Shown: positions 50,471 to 61,109, numbered from the stretch's first letter. The stretch is 64,000 nt of DNA from Nesterenkonia sp. E16_10 (GCF_017347085.1 NZ_JADPSA010000029.1:434001-498000), one strand, 5' to 3'. A program made the numbers and translations. Notes: generated from the sequence alone by a model not told the origin.

Positions 50471-51076
50471 TCAGGAGGCTTGGGAACGACGCGCCCTGAG
50501 CTGGGCGAGTTCGTCTCCGGCCGAGCCGAAGGCCTCAAGCTCGGGAATGGCCTCGGGCTCGGTGCGCTCCCGGGGAAGCTCCACCAGGCTGGCTTCGACC
50601 TCGCGCCACACCCGACCCACGGCGATGCCGAAGACTCCCTGTCCGCCCTGCACAAGGTCGATGACCTCGTCTGCGGAGGTGCATTCATAGACCGAGGCGC
50701 CGTCCGACATCAGGGTGATCTGGGCGAGGTCATCGACGCCGCGTTCGCGCAGATGCTCGATGGCGCTTCGGATCTGCTGCAGCGAGACACCGGTGTCCAG
50801 CAGACGCTTGACCACCTTGAGCACCAGCACGTCTCGGAAGGAATACAGTCGGGCCGAACCCGAGCCGGCGGCATTGCGCATGGAGGGCTGCACCAGCTTC
50901 GTGCGCGCCCAGTAGTCCAGCTGACGATAGGTGATCCCTGCGGCGGCGCAGGCCACGGGACCGCGGTAGCCGAGCTCCTCGTCCAGCTCAGGCCGGCCGT
51001 CGCTGAACAGGGGCTGCTGGGCAGCTGCCTGCCCTGGCCGTACACGCTCGGTGCCCGCGTGCGATTCTGGACCCAC
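50471..51076 (-). CDS. MerR-family regulator (Rv1830-like)
   Basis: 201 residues. The N-terminal MerR helix-turn-helix starts at YRGPVACAAAGITYRQLDYW, with RLYSFRDVLVLKVVKRLLDTG in the wing region. The C-terminal part (AITYPE-type effector domain absent) matches the Rv1830 group, not metal-sensing MerR. GTG 51076 has AGGAGG seven bases upstream. In Mycobacterium the same gene follows the gcvH-garA-ftsR-DUF151 cluster, as here. A candidate sigma-70 promoter lies at 51173-51201. The regulon is unknown. Confidence 0.88.
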   Translation of the reverse strand: MGPESHAGTERVRPGQAAAQQPLFSDGRPELDEELGYRGPVACAAAGITYRQLDYWARTKLVQPSMRNAAGSGSARLYSFRDVLVLKVVKRLLDTGVSLQQIRSAIEHLRERGVDDLAQITLMSDGASVYECTSADEVIDLVQGGQGVFGIAVGRVWREVEASLVELPRERTEPEAIPELEAFGSAGDELAQLRARRSQAS

Positions 51077-51172
51077 CTGGTAGCCTCCTGAAGTGCCGGA
51101 CTCCGCTGGGAAAGCCCCTGCCCGGCGCCGCGGAAGCGGCGAGGAAGGTGCCTGCGAAGGCCTTGTCCCTAG

Positions 51173-51201
51173 ACGGTATTGCCGCAGCCGCGCAGGGTCA
51201 A
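51173..51201 (-). promoter_or_regulatory. Candidate sigma-70-type promoter for the Rv1830-like merR gene
   Basis: On the minus strand TTGACC (51196-51201) is followed by a 17-base spacer and TACCGT (51173-51178), with a predicted start near 51166 and a leader of about 90 bases. Both hexamers fit the actinobacterial housekeeping pattern, so this gene can be transcribed apart from the DUF151 gene upstream. Confidence 0.5.
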
Positions 51202-51270
51202 AGACATTTGAGTTTTACTCTACGGCGTGTCGCGAAGTTCCACCAGTGACAGGCTCGCCTCGGCCCTGGT

Positions 51271-51774
51271 TCAGGCGAAGTCGCCCGGCTCGGCATCGTC
51301 GAGGAACCGACGGAATTCCTTGATCTCCTCCTCGGAGATCGGACGCTGTCCCGTGGCTGCGGTGCGCGGTGTGATGCCCACCCGAGTGAGCATCTCACGC
51401 TCCATGGTGACCAGGCACTGCACCCGCACCGCCACGGCGATCGCATCCGAGGCCCGGGCATCGAAGCTGCGCCCGCTGCCCAGGGTGATGGTCCCCCGGT
51501 AGGTCGATGAGTCCAGCATGCCGATCTCCACCGAGCGCACTCCTGAGCCGAGCCGGGTCATGACCTCGGCGAGCAGATCGTGGGTCATCGGCCGGGGTGG
51601 GACCTTCTTCTCCATGGCCATGGCGATGGCATTGGCCTCAGCGGGTCCCACCAAGACGGCCACATGAAGAGTGTCCAGCCCGGGTTCCGCGCCGCGGAGC
51701 ACCACCACAGGCTGTTTCGATGGGAGCTCGATCCGAACTCCCACGACATCCAGCGGTACAAGCTGGCTCTCCAT
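51271..51774 (-). CDS. Bifunctional nuclease domain protein (DUF151)
   Basis: 167 residues. It matches DUF151/BFN proteins: VPLDVVGVRIELPSKQPVVVL, EANAIAMAMEKK, RPMTHDLLAEVM and GRSFDARASDAIAVAVR. The Mycobacterium counterpart is Rv1829. In vitro nuclease activity has been described for some members; the bacterial role is unsettled. It lies 14 bases after ftsR, so they form an operon. Confidence 0.9.
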   Translation of the reverse strand: MESQLVPLDVVGVRIELPSKQPVVVLRGAEPGLDTLHVAVLVGPAEANAIAMAMEKKVPPRPMTHDLLAEVMTRLGSGVRSVEIGMLDSSTYRGTITLGSGRSFDARASDAIAVAVRVQCLVTMEREMLTRVGITPRTAATGQRPISEEEIKEFRRFLDDAEPGDFA

Positions 51775-51788
51775 GGTTCAAGTCTAGG

Positions 51789-52547
51789 TCAGTTCTTGTC
51801 CAACTGCTCCACTGAGGTGTCCATGATTGAGCCGCGCAGATCCTTGAGGCACTGGAGCATCTCCTTGGAGGACTCCGCGACCCGCGCCCGGGCGGCAGTG
51901 TCCTTGCGGGCCGCGTGCGGGGCCATGGCGCGTGAGATCAGATCCAGCTCGTTGTCCGCCGAACGGCGGATGTTGACCAGGTGCTTTGGTTCCAGCCCAT
52001 AGCGCGCGAGGATCCGGACCGCTTTGACGGCCTTGAGATCGTGGTGGCTGTAGTTGCCCTCCGCGTCGGCCGCGATGATCCGGAACTTCTCCAGCGTGTC
52101 GAGCATCCCGCGGGTGGCGCCGGAGTGGGCGCGCAGCTCCTTGCGAGACATCGGCCGGATCCGTCCGGTGATCTGGGCGGCCATCTCATCGGTGACCTCA
52201 CGGGGACCCACCGGGGCCGCCTGCGGCAGAGCCTCCGGGGTCTCCCCGGAGTCGATGGCGTCCATGGTCTGTTTGATGACGTCGAGTGGCATGTACCGGT
52301 CACGCTGCAGCGCCAGGATGAAGCGGAGTCGCTCGACGTCGGCCGCGCAGTACTTGCGGTAGCCCGATGCGGTGCGGGCGGGTTCCACCAGATCGCGCTC
52401 TTCGAGAAAGCGTAGCTTCGACGCGGTCAGATCGGGGAACTCGTTCTGCAGCTCGCGCAGAACCTCGGAGATGGTGAACACATGCGTGGCGGCGCGCTCG
52501 GTGGGGGTCGCGGCCGGTTTCGGCTTCGACGCTGCTGAAGCACTCAC
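51789..52547 (-). CDS. ftsR: MerR-family transcriptional regulator FtsR
   Basis: 252 residues. It has a MerR-type DNA-binding domain (TISEVLRELQNEFPDLTASK, FLEERDLVEPARTASGYRKY) and a longer C-terminal helical part (MSRKELRAHSGATRG, RYGLEPKHLVNIRR). This matches Rv1828 and corynebacterial FtsR, which regulates ftsZ in Corynebacterium. GTG 52547 has GAGG seven bases upstream; the frame upstream to 52625 is unlikely to be translated. Gene order with garA and gcvH is the actinobacterial one. Confidence 0.9.
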   Translation of the reverse strand: MSASAASKPKPAATPTERAATHVFTISEVLRELQNEFPDLTASKLRFLEERDLVEPARTASGYRKYCAADVERLRFILALQRDRYMPLDVIKQTMDAIDSGETPEALPQAAPVGPREVTDEMAAQITGRIRPMSRKELRAHSGATRGMLDTLEKFRIIAADAEGNYSHHDLKAVKAVRILARYGLEPKHLVNIRRSADNELDLISRAMAPHAARKDTAARARVAESSKEMLQCLKDLRGSIMDTSVEQLDKN

Positions 52548-52638
52548 TGCATGTCCTCTTTCGAGCTGTGGGGAAGAGACGAAATCACCCTTAGGATAAC
52601 GTTTCCCTCCGGTCCGCCCTGGCATTGTGGATCACCGG

Positions 52639-53082
52639 TCAGTCGGATTCCTTGGATCCGGCGTAGAAGGTCAGCCGGAACTTGCCGATCTGCACCTCAT
52701 CGCCGGGCTTCAAGGCGTACTCATCCACGCGGTCGTGGTTCACATACGTGCCGTTGAGGCTGCCGAGATCCCGAATCTTGAAGCCCAGACCCTGCCGGGT
52801 CAGTTCGACGTGACGCCGGGACACGGTGACGTCGTCGAGGAAGATCCCTGCCTCTGGGTGCCTGCCGACGGTGGTCAGATCTTGGTCCAGCAGGAAGCGG
52901 GCGCCCTGGTTCGCGCCGCTGTGGGCGATCAACAGCGCCGAGTTCCGCGGCAGCGCCGCGATGGCCTGCCTGTCATCGTCCGAGAGATGAGGCTCCCCTG
53001 CGTGCGCCTCCGCCGGCGGCAACGAGATGCTCGTGGTCTCCGCCGCACTTTGGCCATTGTCGCGATTTTGCGTGCTCTCCAC
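52639..53082 (-). CDS. garA: FHA-domain regulator GarA/OdhI
   Basis: 147 residues. The N-terminal ETTS motif (Thr16, Thr17) is the Ser/Thr-kinase phosphorylation site of GarA. The FHA domain contains TVGRHPEAGIFLDD, TVSRRHVEL, LGSLNGTYVN and DEVQIGKFRL, almost as in Rv1827. In its unphosphorylated form GarA/OdhI inhibits 2-oxoglutarate dehydrogenase and activates glutamate synthase, directing carbon and nitrogen flow. It lies between gcvH and ftsR, transcribed in the same direction. Confidence 0.95.
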   Translation of the reverse strand: MESTQNRDNGQSAAETTSISLPPAEAHAGEPHLSDDDRQAIAALPRNSALLIAHSGANQGARFLLDQDLTTVGRHPEAGIFLDDVTVSRRHVELTRQGLGFKIRDLGSLNGTYVNHDRVDEYALKPGDEVQIGKFRLTFYAGSKESD

Positions 53083-53118
53083 GTCGCCTCCTCTCGCCGG
53101 GCCGCCTTTTGGTGGCCT

Positions 53119-53505
53119 TCAGCCTACTTGGTTTTTGTAATCTGCTGCACTGAGCAGGGTGTCTGCCGCTGAGGATTCTGCAAGCTTGATCTCAAACAGC
53201 CAGCCCGCCGCATAGGGGGCGGAGTTCACGGCACCGGGATTCTCGTCGAGGTCGGTGTTGACGGACACGATCTCTCCGGCGACCGGGGCGAAGATGTCGG
53301 AGACCGACTTGGTGGATTCCACCTCGCCCACCACGTCACCCGCGGCCACCGTCGCACCGACCTCAGGATGCTCCACATAGACGACCTCACCGAGGGCGTC
53401 CTGGGCGAAGTCGGTGATGCCCACGCGCACCACGAGTGAATCCTCGGTGGTGCCGACCCACTCGTGCTCGGCACTGTACTTGAACTCTTCGGGGACGGTG
53501 CTCAT
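53119..53505 (-). CDS. gcvH: Glycine cleavage system H protein
   Basis: 128 residues. The lipoyl lysine is Lys66 in VESTKSVSDIFAP, and the N-terminal HEWVG and ITDFAQDALGEVVYV segments are diagnostic. It carries the aminomethyl group between the P and T proteins. No gcvP or gcvT is present in the window. It is the first gene of the gcvH-garA-ftsR run. Confidence 0.96.
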   Translation of the reverse strand: MSTVPEEFKYSAEHEWVGTTEDSLVVRVGITDFAQDALGEVVYVEHPEVGATVAAGDVVGEVESTKSVSDIFAPVAGEIVSVNTDLDENPGAVNSAPYAAGWLFEIKLAESSAADTLLSAADYKNQVG

Positions 53506-53539
53506 GGTAGCGCTCCAACTCTTCGGCCTGGTGTTGACT

Positions 53540-53582
53540 GCTCAGCCAGACGAGTGCCCCTCGGGGGCCCGTCTGGCTGAGC
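53540..53582. terminator. Probable terminator downstream of sugC
   Basis: 13-base arms (53540-53552 and 53570-53582) with an inner GCCCC/GGGGG stem. It lies 86 bases after the sugC stop on the minus strand and upstream of gcvH, separating the two units. Confidence 0.7.
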
Positions 53583-53668
53583 GTCAGGTCTGTCTGGCAA
53601 TAACTTAGCACCCCGGGCTCGCCTGTGGGGGTGACCGTGCAGGTCAGCGGGGCAGGAAACGGCCCCGG

Positions 53669-54916
53669 TCAGGATTGCTTGGAGACGAACCGCTCGGCAT
53701 CGCGCTTGCGGTCCTCGCGCGCCTCCCGGGTCAGCTCGGCGCCTGCTTCCGCGTCGCGGGTCAGGTTCTCCCCGGTGGCCGGGTCGAAGAGGTGCATTCG
53801 GCGGGTGTCGAGCCAGAGCTCGGCGCTGTCCCCGCTGCGGAAGCGCGAGGTGGCGTCGACCTCGACCACGAGCTGGGTGCGCAGCTCATCGGCGTCCATC
53901 TCCTCGGCGAGGTTCCGCAGCGTCTCCTGGACCCGCTCGTCGGTCTCATAGGAGACATAGGCGTACTGCTCGTTGCCCATCCACTCGCTGTGGCTGATCT
54001 CCGCCGCGAAGGTCGTGCCCTTGGAGAGCTGAACCTCGCTGAGCTGGGACGCATCCTCAAAGAACTCCGGACGAATGCCCGCCAGCACGATCTCCCGGCC
54101 CGCGCCGGCCTTGGCCGCGCGATCCGGGATCTCGATCTTGCCCAGTGGGGTGGAGAAGATGTTGCCCTCCACGGTGCCGGGCAGGAAGTTCATCGAGGGT
54201 GAGCCGATGAATCCGGCGACGAAGAGGTTCGCCGGCTGCTCATAGAGCTCACGCGGAGAGGCGATCTGCTGGAGCAGGCCCTTCTTCAGCACTGCCACCC
54301 GGTCTCCCAGGGTCATCGCCTCGGTCTGATCGTGGGTGACGTAGACGCTGGTGGTGTTGAGCTCACGCTGGAGCCTGGCGATCTCGGCACGCATCTGACC
54401 GCGCAGCTTGGCATCGAGGTTCGAGAGCGGCTCATCGAAGAGGAAGGCATCCGCCTCGCGCACGATGGCCCGGCCCATGGCCACACGCTGCCGCTGACCG
54501 CCGGAGAGGTTCGCCGGCTTGCGGTCCAGGTGTTCGGTGAGCTCAAGCATGGCCGCTGCATGCTGGACCTTCTCATCGATCTCTTCCTTGGTGAACTTCC
54601 CCTTGGTCAGCCGCATCGGGAACGCGATGTTCTCGTAGACGGTCAGGTGCGGGTAGAGCGCGTAGCTCTGGAACACCATGGCGAGGTTGCGTTCGCGCGG
54701 CGCCTTCTCGTTCACGCGCTCCCCGCCGATGAGCAGGTCACCTTCGGTGATGTCTTCCAGGCCCACGATCATGCGCAGCAGCGTGGACTTTCCGCAGCCG
54801 GAGGGGCCCACCAGGATGATGAACTCGCCGTCTTCGATGTCGATGGAGATGTCATTGACGGCGGGAAAGCCGTCGTCGTATTTCTTGACGAGATTCTGAA
54901 GCGTGATGGATGACAT
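53669..54916 (-). CDS. sugC: Sugar ABC transporter ATPase (SugC/MalK/UgpC family)
   Basis: 415 residues. Walker A is GPSGCGKST (residues 37-45), signature LSGGQRQRVAMGRA, Walker B FLFDEPLSNLD, and a C-terminal OB-type regulatory region as in MalK-like ATPases. It powers the importer encoded by the three genes upstream of it in the same direction (LpqY-SugA-SugB). Gap to sugB is 21 bases. The C-terminal tail is charged (EDRKRDAERFVSKQS). Confidence 0.92.
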   Translation of the reverse strand: MSSITLQNLVKKYDDGFPAVNDISIDIEDGEFIILVGPSGCGKSTLLRMIVGLEDITEGDLLIGGERVNEKAPRERNLAMVFQSYALYPHLTVYENIAFPMRLTKGKFTKEEIDEKVQHAAAMLELTEHLDRKPANLSGGQRQRVAMGRAIVREADAFLFDEPLSNLDAKLRGQMRAEIARLQRELNTTSVYVTHDQTEAMTLGDRVAVLKKGLLQQIASPRELYEQPANLFVAGFIGSPSMNFLPGTVEGNIFSTPLGKIEIPDRAAKAGAGREIVLAGIRPEFFEDASQLSEVQLSKGTTFAAEISHSEWMGNEQYAYVSYETDERVQETLRNLAEEMDADELRTQLVVEVDATSRFRSGDSAELWLDTRRMHLFDPATGENLTRDAEAGAELTREAREDRKRDAERFVSKQS

Positions 54917-54937
54917 TTCGGTGGAGTCCTTATCTAC

Positions 54938-55789
54938 TCAGCCCTTGACGGCGCCCTGGGTCAGGCCGGAGACGATCTGGCGCTGGAACAGCAGCACCAG
55001 AACGACGACGGGGATGGTCACGATGATGGCGGCCGCGGAGATCGCGCCGGTGGGTTCCTCGAACTGCGAGGCGCCGTTGAAGAAGGCCAGTGCGGCCGGA
55101 ACCGGTCTGGCGGCTTCGGTGGAGGTCAGGGATATCCCGTAGACGAAGTCGTTCCAGGCGATGAAGAAGGCGATGATGGCCGTGGTGAACACGCCCGGCA
55201 TGGCCAGCGGCACGATGGCCCGGCGGAAGGCCTGCCACTGGGTGGCGCCGTCCACCTGCGCGGCCTGTTCCAGGTCCCAGGGGATCTGCCGGAAGAACGC
55301 CGCGAGGGTCCAGATCGAAATCGGCAGGGTCAGAGACAGATACGGGATGATCAGGCCGAGCCAGGTGTCGTAGAGCCCGATGTTGCGCCACAGGTTGAAC
55401 AGCGGGGTGACCACGGAGATCACCGGGAAGATCGACACCGCCAGCGCGGTGCCCAGGATGATCTTCTTGCCCGGGAAGTTCAGCCTCGCGATGGCGTAGG
55501 CGCACAGCGTGGCCAGCACCACGGCAATGAACGTGGCGATCAGCGTGATGCCGATCGAGTTGCGGAATGCGGTGAGGAACAGGCCCTGAGCATCCCCGAA
55601 GAGGATCATCTCGTAGTTCTCCCAGGTCGGATTGCCGGGCAGGAACGTGGCACTGCCGAGGTCGGCCTGGGTCTTGAAGCTGGTGGCGAGGATCGCGGCC
55701 ACCGGGAACAGGGCGTAGATCAGGACGACGACGGTGAGCACCGTCCATCCGAGGCGCTGCTTGCCGGTGAGCTTGCCGGTGGAGGCCAT
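54938..55789 (-). CDS. sugB: Sugar ABC transporter permease (SugB, MalG type)
   Basis: 283 residues, six hydrophobic helices, and the cytoplasmic EAA loop EQAAQVDGATQWQAFRRAIV. It forms the membrane channel with SugA. It starts two bases after the SugA stop, and the next gene is sugC. The same order is known for trehalose import in Mycobacterium. Confidence 0.92.
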   Translation of the reverse strand: MASTGKLTGKQRLGWTVLTVVVLIYALFPVAAILATSFKTQADLGSATFLPGNPTWENYEMILFGDAQGLFLTAFRNSIGITLIATFIAVVLATLCAYAIARLNFPGKKIILGTALAVSIFPVISVVTPLFNLWRNIGLYDTWLGLIIPYLSLTLPISIWTLAAFFRQIPWDLEQAAQVDGATQWQAFRRAIVPLAMPGVFTTAIIAFFIAWNDFVYGISLTSTEAARPVPAALAFFNGASQFEEPTGAISAAAIIVTIPVVVLVLLFQRQIVSGLTQGAVKG

Positions 55790-55791
55790 CT

Positions 55792-56802
55792 CTACTTACC
55801 TCCCTTTGCATCGGTCCCGCTGGCGAGATCAACCTTGAAGAACTTGATCGCGATGACGCAGATCAGCAGGACGCAGGCGAAGAGGATGACCGAGACCGCG
55901 GAGCCCAGCCCGATCTCCAGACGCCCGATGGAGGTCCGATAGGCCAGCAGCGAGAGCACCTCGGTGTTGGCTGCACCATTGGTCATGATGAAGACGTTGT
56001 CGAATATTCGGAAGGCGTCCAGTGCTCGGAAGAGCACCGCGACCATGATGGCGGCCTTCATATTCGGCAGGATCACCCGGGTCATCTGCTGCCGCCAGCT
56101 GGCGCCGTCGACCTTTGAGGCCTCGACCAGTTCGTCGGGGACCTGCGCGAGTCCGGCCAGCAGCAGCAGGGCGATGAATGGGGTGGTCTTCCAGATCTCC
56201 GAGGCCATGATCACCGTGATCGCGGTCGGGAAGTTGGCGAACCAGTCGAGGTCGCTGTCGATCCCCGGCACCCAGCCGAACCAGCTGTTCACGAAGCCCG
56301 AGTTGATGTCGAACATGTAGTACCAGGCGAAGGCCGAGACCACGGTGATGATCCCGTAGGGCACCAGAATCGCGGTGCGCAGCGCGCCACGGATCCGCAA
56401 CAGCGCCTTGTGCATCACCAAGGCCAGCCCGAAGCCGAGGACCAGCTCCACGGCCACGGTGACCACCGTGACCAACACCGTGACACCTAGTGCAGACCAG
56501 AAGACGTCCCAGTCAGAGAGGATCGTCTGATAGTTCTGCAGGAATACGAAGGACCGTTCATCCGGGGCCGTCAGCCGAAAGGAGAACAGCGAGTCGTAGA
56601 CCGCCTGGGCGATCGGATACGCGGTGACCGCGAGCATGATGAAGAAGGCCGGCCCGGCGATGAGCCAGCCCAATCGCGCCTCAGACTTAGCCCGGTTCGT
56701 GCGTTTCTTGCCGTTGCCGTTCCTGCGATCGGCGTTCTTGGCGTTCGCCGACGCGGCGGCTTCGCGCTTCTGCCGCCGCGAGGTTTCAGGTGCGGTTGTC
56801 AC
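55792..56802 (-). CDS. sugA: Sugar ABC transporter permease (SugA, MalF type)
   Basis: 336 residues. A charged 40-residue N-terminal tail (RRNGNGKKRTNRAK) precedes six hydrophobic helices and the EAA loop VEASKVDGASWRQQMTRVIL. GTG 56802 overlaps the LpqY stop (GTGA), and GGGGAG lies eight bases upstream, so this start is well supported. The frame further upstream is in the LpqY coding region. Confidence 0.9.
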   Translation of the reverse strand: MTTAPETSRRQKREAAASANAKNADRRNGNGKKRTNRAKSEARLGWLIAGPAFFIMLAVTAYPIAQAVYDSLFSFRLTAPDERSFVFLQNYQTILSDWDVFWSALGVTVLVTVVTVAVELVLGFGLALVMHKALLRIRGALRTAILVPYGIITVVSAFAWYYMFDINSGFVNSWFGWVPGIDSDLDWFANFPTAITVIMASEIWKTTPFIALLLLAGLAQVPDELVEASKVDGASWRQQMTRVILPNMKAAIMVAVLFRALDAFRIFDNVFIMTNGAANTEVLSLLAYRTSIGRLEIGLGSAVSVILFACVLLICVIAIKFFKVDLASGTDAKGGK

Positions 56803-58109
56803 AGGAGACGCTCCCCTCTGAGCACTTCGACGATGAAGGCATCGGTCTGTGTAGGAGTCTGTTCTGCGTCGACCCCGGCAATGGGTGTGAACTGCTGCTG
56901 GATCGCGGTGGAGATCTCGTTGTAGAAGGGGGTCTGTGGTCGCGGCGCAGCATTCTCGAGCGCCTCCCGGATGGCATCGGCCATCGGGAAGTCGTCCTCG
57001 AGCGCCGGATCGTCGTAGGCGGCCTCTGATGAGGGCGGGTTGCCGTTGGTGATGAAGTACTCGGTCTGGTTCTCCGGGGTCACGATGCACTCGATGGCCT
57101 CGAAGGCGAGCTCCTGGTTCTCGGAGTCCGCGCCCACGGCGAGGTTGATGCCGCCCAGCGGAGGCGCCGAGGCGGTGTCCTCGTCGACCCGGGGGTACTG
57201 CGCCCATCCGATGTCCTCGACAAGCTCGGACTCGACTGCGCCCTCCTCGGCGGCGGCGTTGGTGGCTGCCCAGACGAAGGGCCAGTTGACCATGAAGGAT
57301 CCCTGATCCCGCTGGAACAGCAGCATCGACTGGTTCTCATCCATGGAGGCGACACCGGGACCTGCCAGGCCTTCCGAGCCGATCGTCCCGATGATCTCGG
57401 CGGCCCGGGACCCGGGCTCGGTATCCAGGTTGGTCTGCAGATCGGCCGCCGGCGCCTCGGGGTTGGCCAGGATCGACTCGTCCTGGGACTCGACGAGCGC
57501 GTTGAGCCAGACGGTCATGGATTCTGCGCGGATGCCCTGGACCCCGAGGAGCTTGTCCTGCTCGAGCGCGGTCTCGATGACCTGGTCCCAGGTGACGGGC
57601 TCCTCCATGTCGAGGCCGGCCTCCTCGACCACGGACTCGCGGTACCAGAGCAGCTGGGTGTTGGCCCAGAACGGGACGGTGACCAGTTCGTCGTCCCACA
57701 TCGCCCCGGCGAGGGCACCCTCGAGGGTGTCTTCGGTGGTGCGTTCTGCGACATCCTCCGGGACCGGGGCCAGGAATCCGGGTTCGGCGAGCTCAGGGAT
57801 GAACGGCGGGTCCAGCGACATGATGTCCAAGGATGAGTCGTTGGCCGCGAGACGCCGGGCCAGCTGCTCGCGCTGGGAGGGTGCGTCGGCCGGCAGCAGC
57901 GACGTCTGAATCGTGTAGGCACCCTCAGCCTCCTCGGTGCACAGCTGCGCGAGGGTGGCCTGTCCGCCGTCATCGGGATTGATATACCAGGTGAGGACGG
58001 GAACGTCCTCGGTGTCCGAGCAGCCGCTCAGCAGGATGGCCGCCGCGAGTGCGGTGCCGGCTGCCCGAACCGTCCGTCCCCTGCGCGGGGAGCCTTGGGA
58101 TTGACCCAT
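56799..58109 (-). CDS. lpqY: Sugar-binding lipoprotein, LpqY-like (trehalose-type importer)
   Basis: 436 residues. A signal peptide ends in LLSGC (Cys30). The mature part resembles Mycobacterium LpqY: LTWYINPDDGGQA, LLPADAPSQREQLARRLAAN, LDIMSLDPPFIPELAEPGFL and VPFWANTQLLWYR. LpqY-SugABC of Mycobacterium imports trehalose. ATG 58109 is chosen over 58151 because it starts the signal peptide directly. The substrate assignment rests on similarity and gene order; another disaccharide is possible. Confidence 0.85.
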   Translation of the reverse strand: MGQSQGSPRRGRTVRAAGTALAAAILLSGCSDTEDVPVLTWYINPDDGGQATLAQLCTEEAEGAYTIQTSLLPADAPSQREQLARRLAANDSSLDIMSLDPPFIPELAEPGFLAPVPEDVAERTTEDTLEGALAGAMWDDELVTVPFWANTQLLWYRESVVEEAGLDMEEPVTWDQVIETALEQDKLLGVQGIRAESMTVWLNALVESQDESILANPEAPAADLQTNLDTEPGSRAAEIIGTIGSEGLAGPGVASMDENQSMLLFQRDQGSFMVNWPFVWAATNAAAEEGAVESELVEDIGWAQYPRVDEDTASAPPLGGINLAVGADSENQELAFEAIECIVTPENQTEYFITNGNPPSSEAAYDDPALEDDFPMADAIREALENAAPRPQTPFYNEISTAIQQQFTPIAGVDAEQTPTQTDAFIVEVLRGERLL

Positions 58110-58182
58110 GAATCTTCCACCTCTCGTCACCCGGCGCAGTGGCCCGATCACTTGATGTGACCTAGGCCACGACGTGTGATCG

Positions 58183-58210
58183 AGCCTACACCTCAGCTCC
58201 TGTACAGCAA
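58183..58210 (-). promoter_or_regulatory. Candidate promoter for the lpqY-sugABC operon
   Basis: On the minus strand TTGCTG (58205-58210) and TAGGCT (58183-58188) are separated by 16 bases. An inverted repeat CGATCAC/GTGATCG (58145-58151 and 58176-58182) lies just downstream and overlaps the start region, so it could be a repressor site. These are pattern matches only. Confidence 0.35.
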
Positions 58211-58244
58211 ATAGACAGGCTCTGAAAAGGGTGAAAAAGGCAGG

Positions 58245-59537
<1,293 letters not shown>

Positions 59538-59601
59538 GGACGTTGGATCCCCTTAAGAACTGTGGTGCTTTTCGGGTCTAGCGTACTCCAGGGCCCTGAC
59601 A

Positions 59602-59636
59602 CGTTCGGGGACGTTCCAAAGGAACGTCCCCGAACG
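59602..59636. terminator. Hairpin terminator between clpP2 and clpX
   Basis: A perfect 16-base stem (59602-59617 with 59621-59636) with a three-base loop, 25 bases after the clpP2 stop on the minus strand. No T run follows, so it may only reduce read-through into clpX. Confidence 0.7.
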
Positions 59637-59661
59637 GGTCGAGATCTTCAGCTCAAAGGCC

Positions 59662-60330
59662 TCAGAGCGGAAGCTTGCGTGAGGCCAGCACCTCGTCCAC
59701 CAGGCCATAATCCTTGGCTCCGGCGGCGGAGAGGAACTTGTCACGGTCGATGTCCTCAGCGATCTCGTCCGGGGACTTCTTGGTGAGATCTCCCAGCACG
59801 TCCTCCATCCAGGTGCGGATGCGGCGCACCTCATCGGCCTGGATCTGCAGGTCCGTTGCGGTGCCGCGGGTGCCGCCGACGGCGGGCTGGTGGATCAGCA
59901 CGCGTGCATTGGGCAGCGCCAGGCGCTTGCCGGGGGTGCCTGCGGCCAGAAGCACCGCTGCTGCGGAGGCTGCCTGCCCCAGGCAGACGGTCTGGATATG
60001 CGGCCGGACGAACTGCATCGTGTCGTAGATGGCGGTCATCGCGGTGAACGAGCCACCCGGGGAGTTGATGTAGAGCGTGATGTCGCGCTCGGAGTCCATC
60101 GACTCGAGCACGAGCAGCTGCGCCATGATGTCATCGGCCGAGGCGTCATCGACCTGGCTGCCCAGGAAGACGATGCGATCCTCGAAGAGCTTCGCATACG
60201 GGTCCTGGCGCTTGAAGCCATAGGGTGTCCGCTCCTCGAAGGAGGGGAGGATGTAGCGCGAGTCCGGCATGCCGGGGCCGCTGGGCTGGGCCGAGGGGAG
60301 GCCGTGTGCCGAAGGATCAAGTGGGTTCAT
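59662..60330 (-). CDS. clpP2: ATP-dependent Clp protease proteolytic subunit ClpP2
   Basis: 222 residues. The catalytic triad is Ser122 ([11 protein letters not shown]), His147 (ARVLIHQP) and probably Asp197 (DRDKFLS). [20 protein letters not shown] closely matches mycobacterial ClpP2. An N-terminal extension of about 40 residues is probably a propeptide. It is downstream of clpP1 by 65 bases, and the two subunits would form the mixed ClpP1P2 barrel. Confidence 0.93.
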   Translation of the reverse strand: MNPLDPSAHGLPSAQPSGPGMPDSRYILPSFEERTPYGFKRQDPYAKLFEDRIVFLGSQVDDASADDIMAQLLVLESMDSERDITLYINSPGGSFTAMTAIYDTMQFVRPHIQTVCLGQAASAAAVLLAAGTPGKRLALPNARVLIHQPAVGGTRGTATDLQIQADEVRRIRTWMEDVLGDLTKKSPDEIAEDIDRDKFLSAAGAKDYGLVDEVLASRKLPL

Positions 60331-60395
60331 GTCAGATGTGCTCCTGTGGTCCTGGTGCGAATCGTGGGCTGAAGGTGATCTGGTCCCGTCAGGGA

Positions 60396-61004
60396 TCAGA
60401 CTCCCCCGCCTCCGGAGACGGTGGAAGACCGCTGGGCGATCTTGTCGAAGAAGCCATACTCGAGGCCGTCCTCAGCGGTGAACCACTTGTCACGGGCGTT
60501 GTCCCGCAGGATCGTCTCGAGGCTCTGGCCGGTCTGCTCGGCGGTGAGCTCCGCCATGACCTGCTTCATGTGCTGGATCAGCTGTGCCTGGATCCGGACG
60601 TCAGACTCGGTGCCTCCGATGCCGCCGGAGGGCTGGTGCATCAGGATGCGCGCATGCGGGGTGGCGAAACGCTTGCCCGGAGTGCCCGAGGAGAGCAGGA
60701 ACTGTCCCATCGAGGCGGCGAGGCCGGTGGCGACGGTGACGATGTCGTTCGGGATGAACTCCATCGTGTCGTAGATCGCCATGCCCGCGGTGACGGATCC
60801 GCCCGGGGAGTTGATGTAGAGGTAGATGTCCTTCTCGGTGTCTTCGGCCGAGAGCAGGAGCAGCTGTGAGCAGATGGCGTTGGCGTTGTCGTCGCGGACC
60901 TCTGAACCGAGCCAGATGATCCGTTCTTTGAGCAGACGGTTGTAGATGTAGTCGTCGCGGGACGCGGGATCCACGCTGGACATGCTCGGCAGGCTCTGGG
61001 TCAT
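60396..61004 (-). CDS. clpP1: ATP-dependent Clp protease proteolytic subunit ClpP1
   Basis: 202 residues. Catalytic triad Ser98 ([11 protein letters not shown]), His123 (ARILMHQP) and Asp172 (NARDKWF). ATG 61004 has GGAGG eight bases upstream. The [21 protein letters not shown] segment is typical of ClpP1. It starts the clpP1-clpP2 operon, with a candidate ClgR site upstream at 61110-61123 and a 15-base dyad (61040-61054) in the leader. Confidence 0.93.
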   Translation of the reverse strand: MTQSLPSMSSVDPASRDDYIYNRLLKERIIWLGSEVRDDNANAICSQLLLLSAEDTEKDIYLYINSPGGSVTAGMAIYDTMEFIPNDIVTVATGLAASMGQFLLSSGTPGKRFATPHARILMHQPSGGIGGTESDVRIQAQLIQHMKQVMAELTAEQTGQSLETILRDNARDKWFTAEDGLEYGFFDKIAQRSSTVSGGGGV

Positions 61005-61109
61005 GGACTCATCCTCCACTGGTGGGTAAATCTGGGGTCGGCACTTGCAGTGCCCTCGGCAAGAACATTACTGGTTCCTCTGCTCCAGGTGAGCCCCTGA
61101 CCCGGGACT

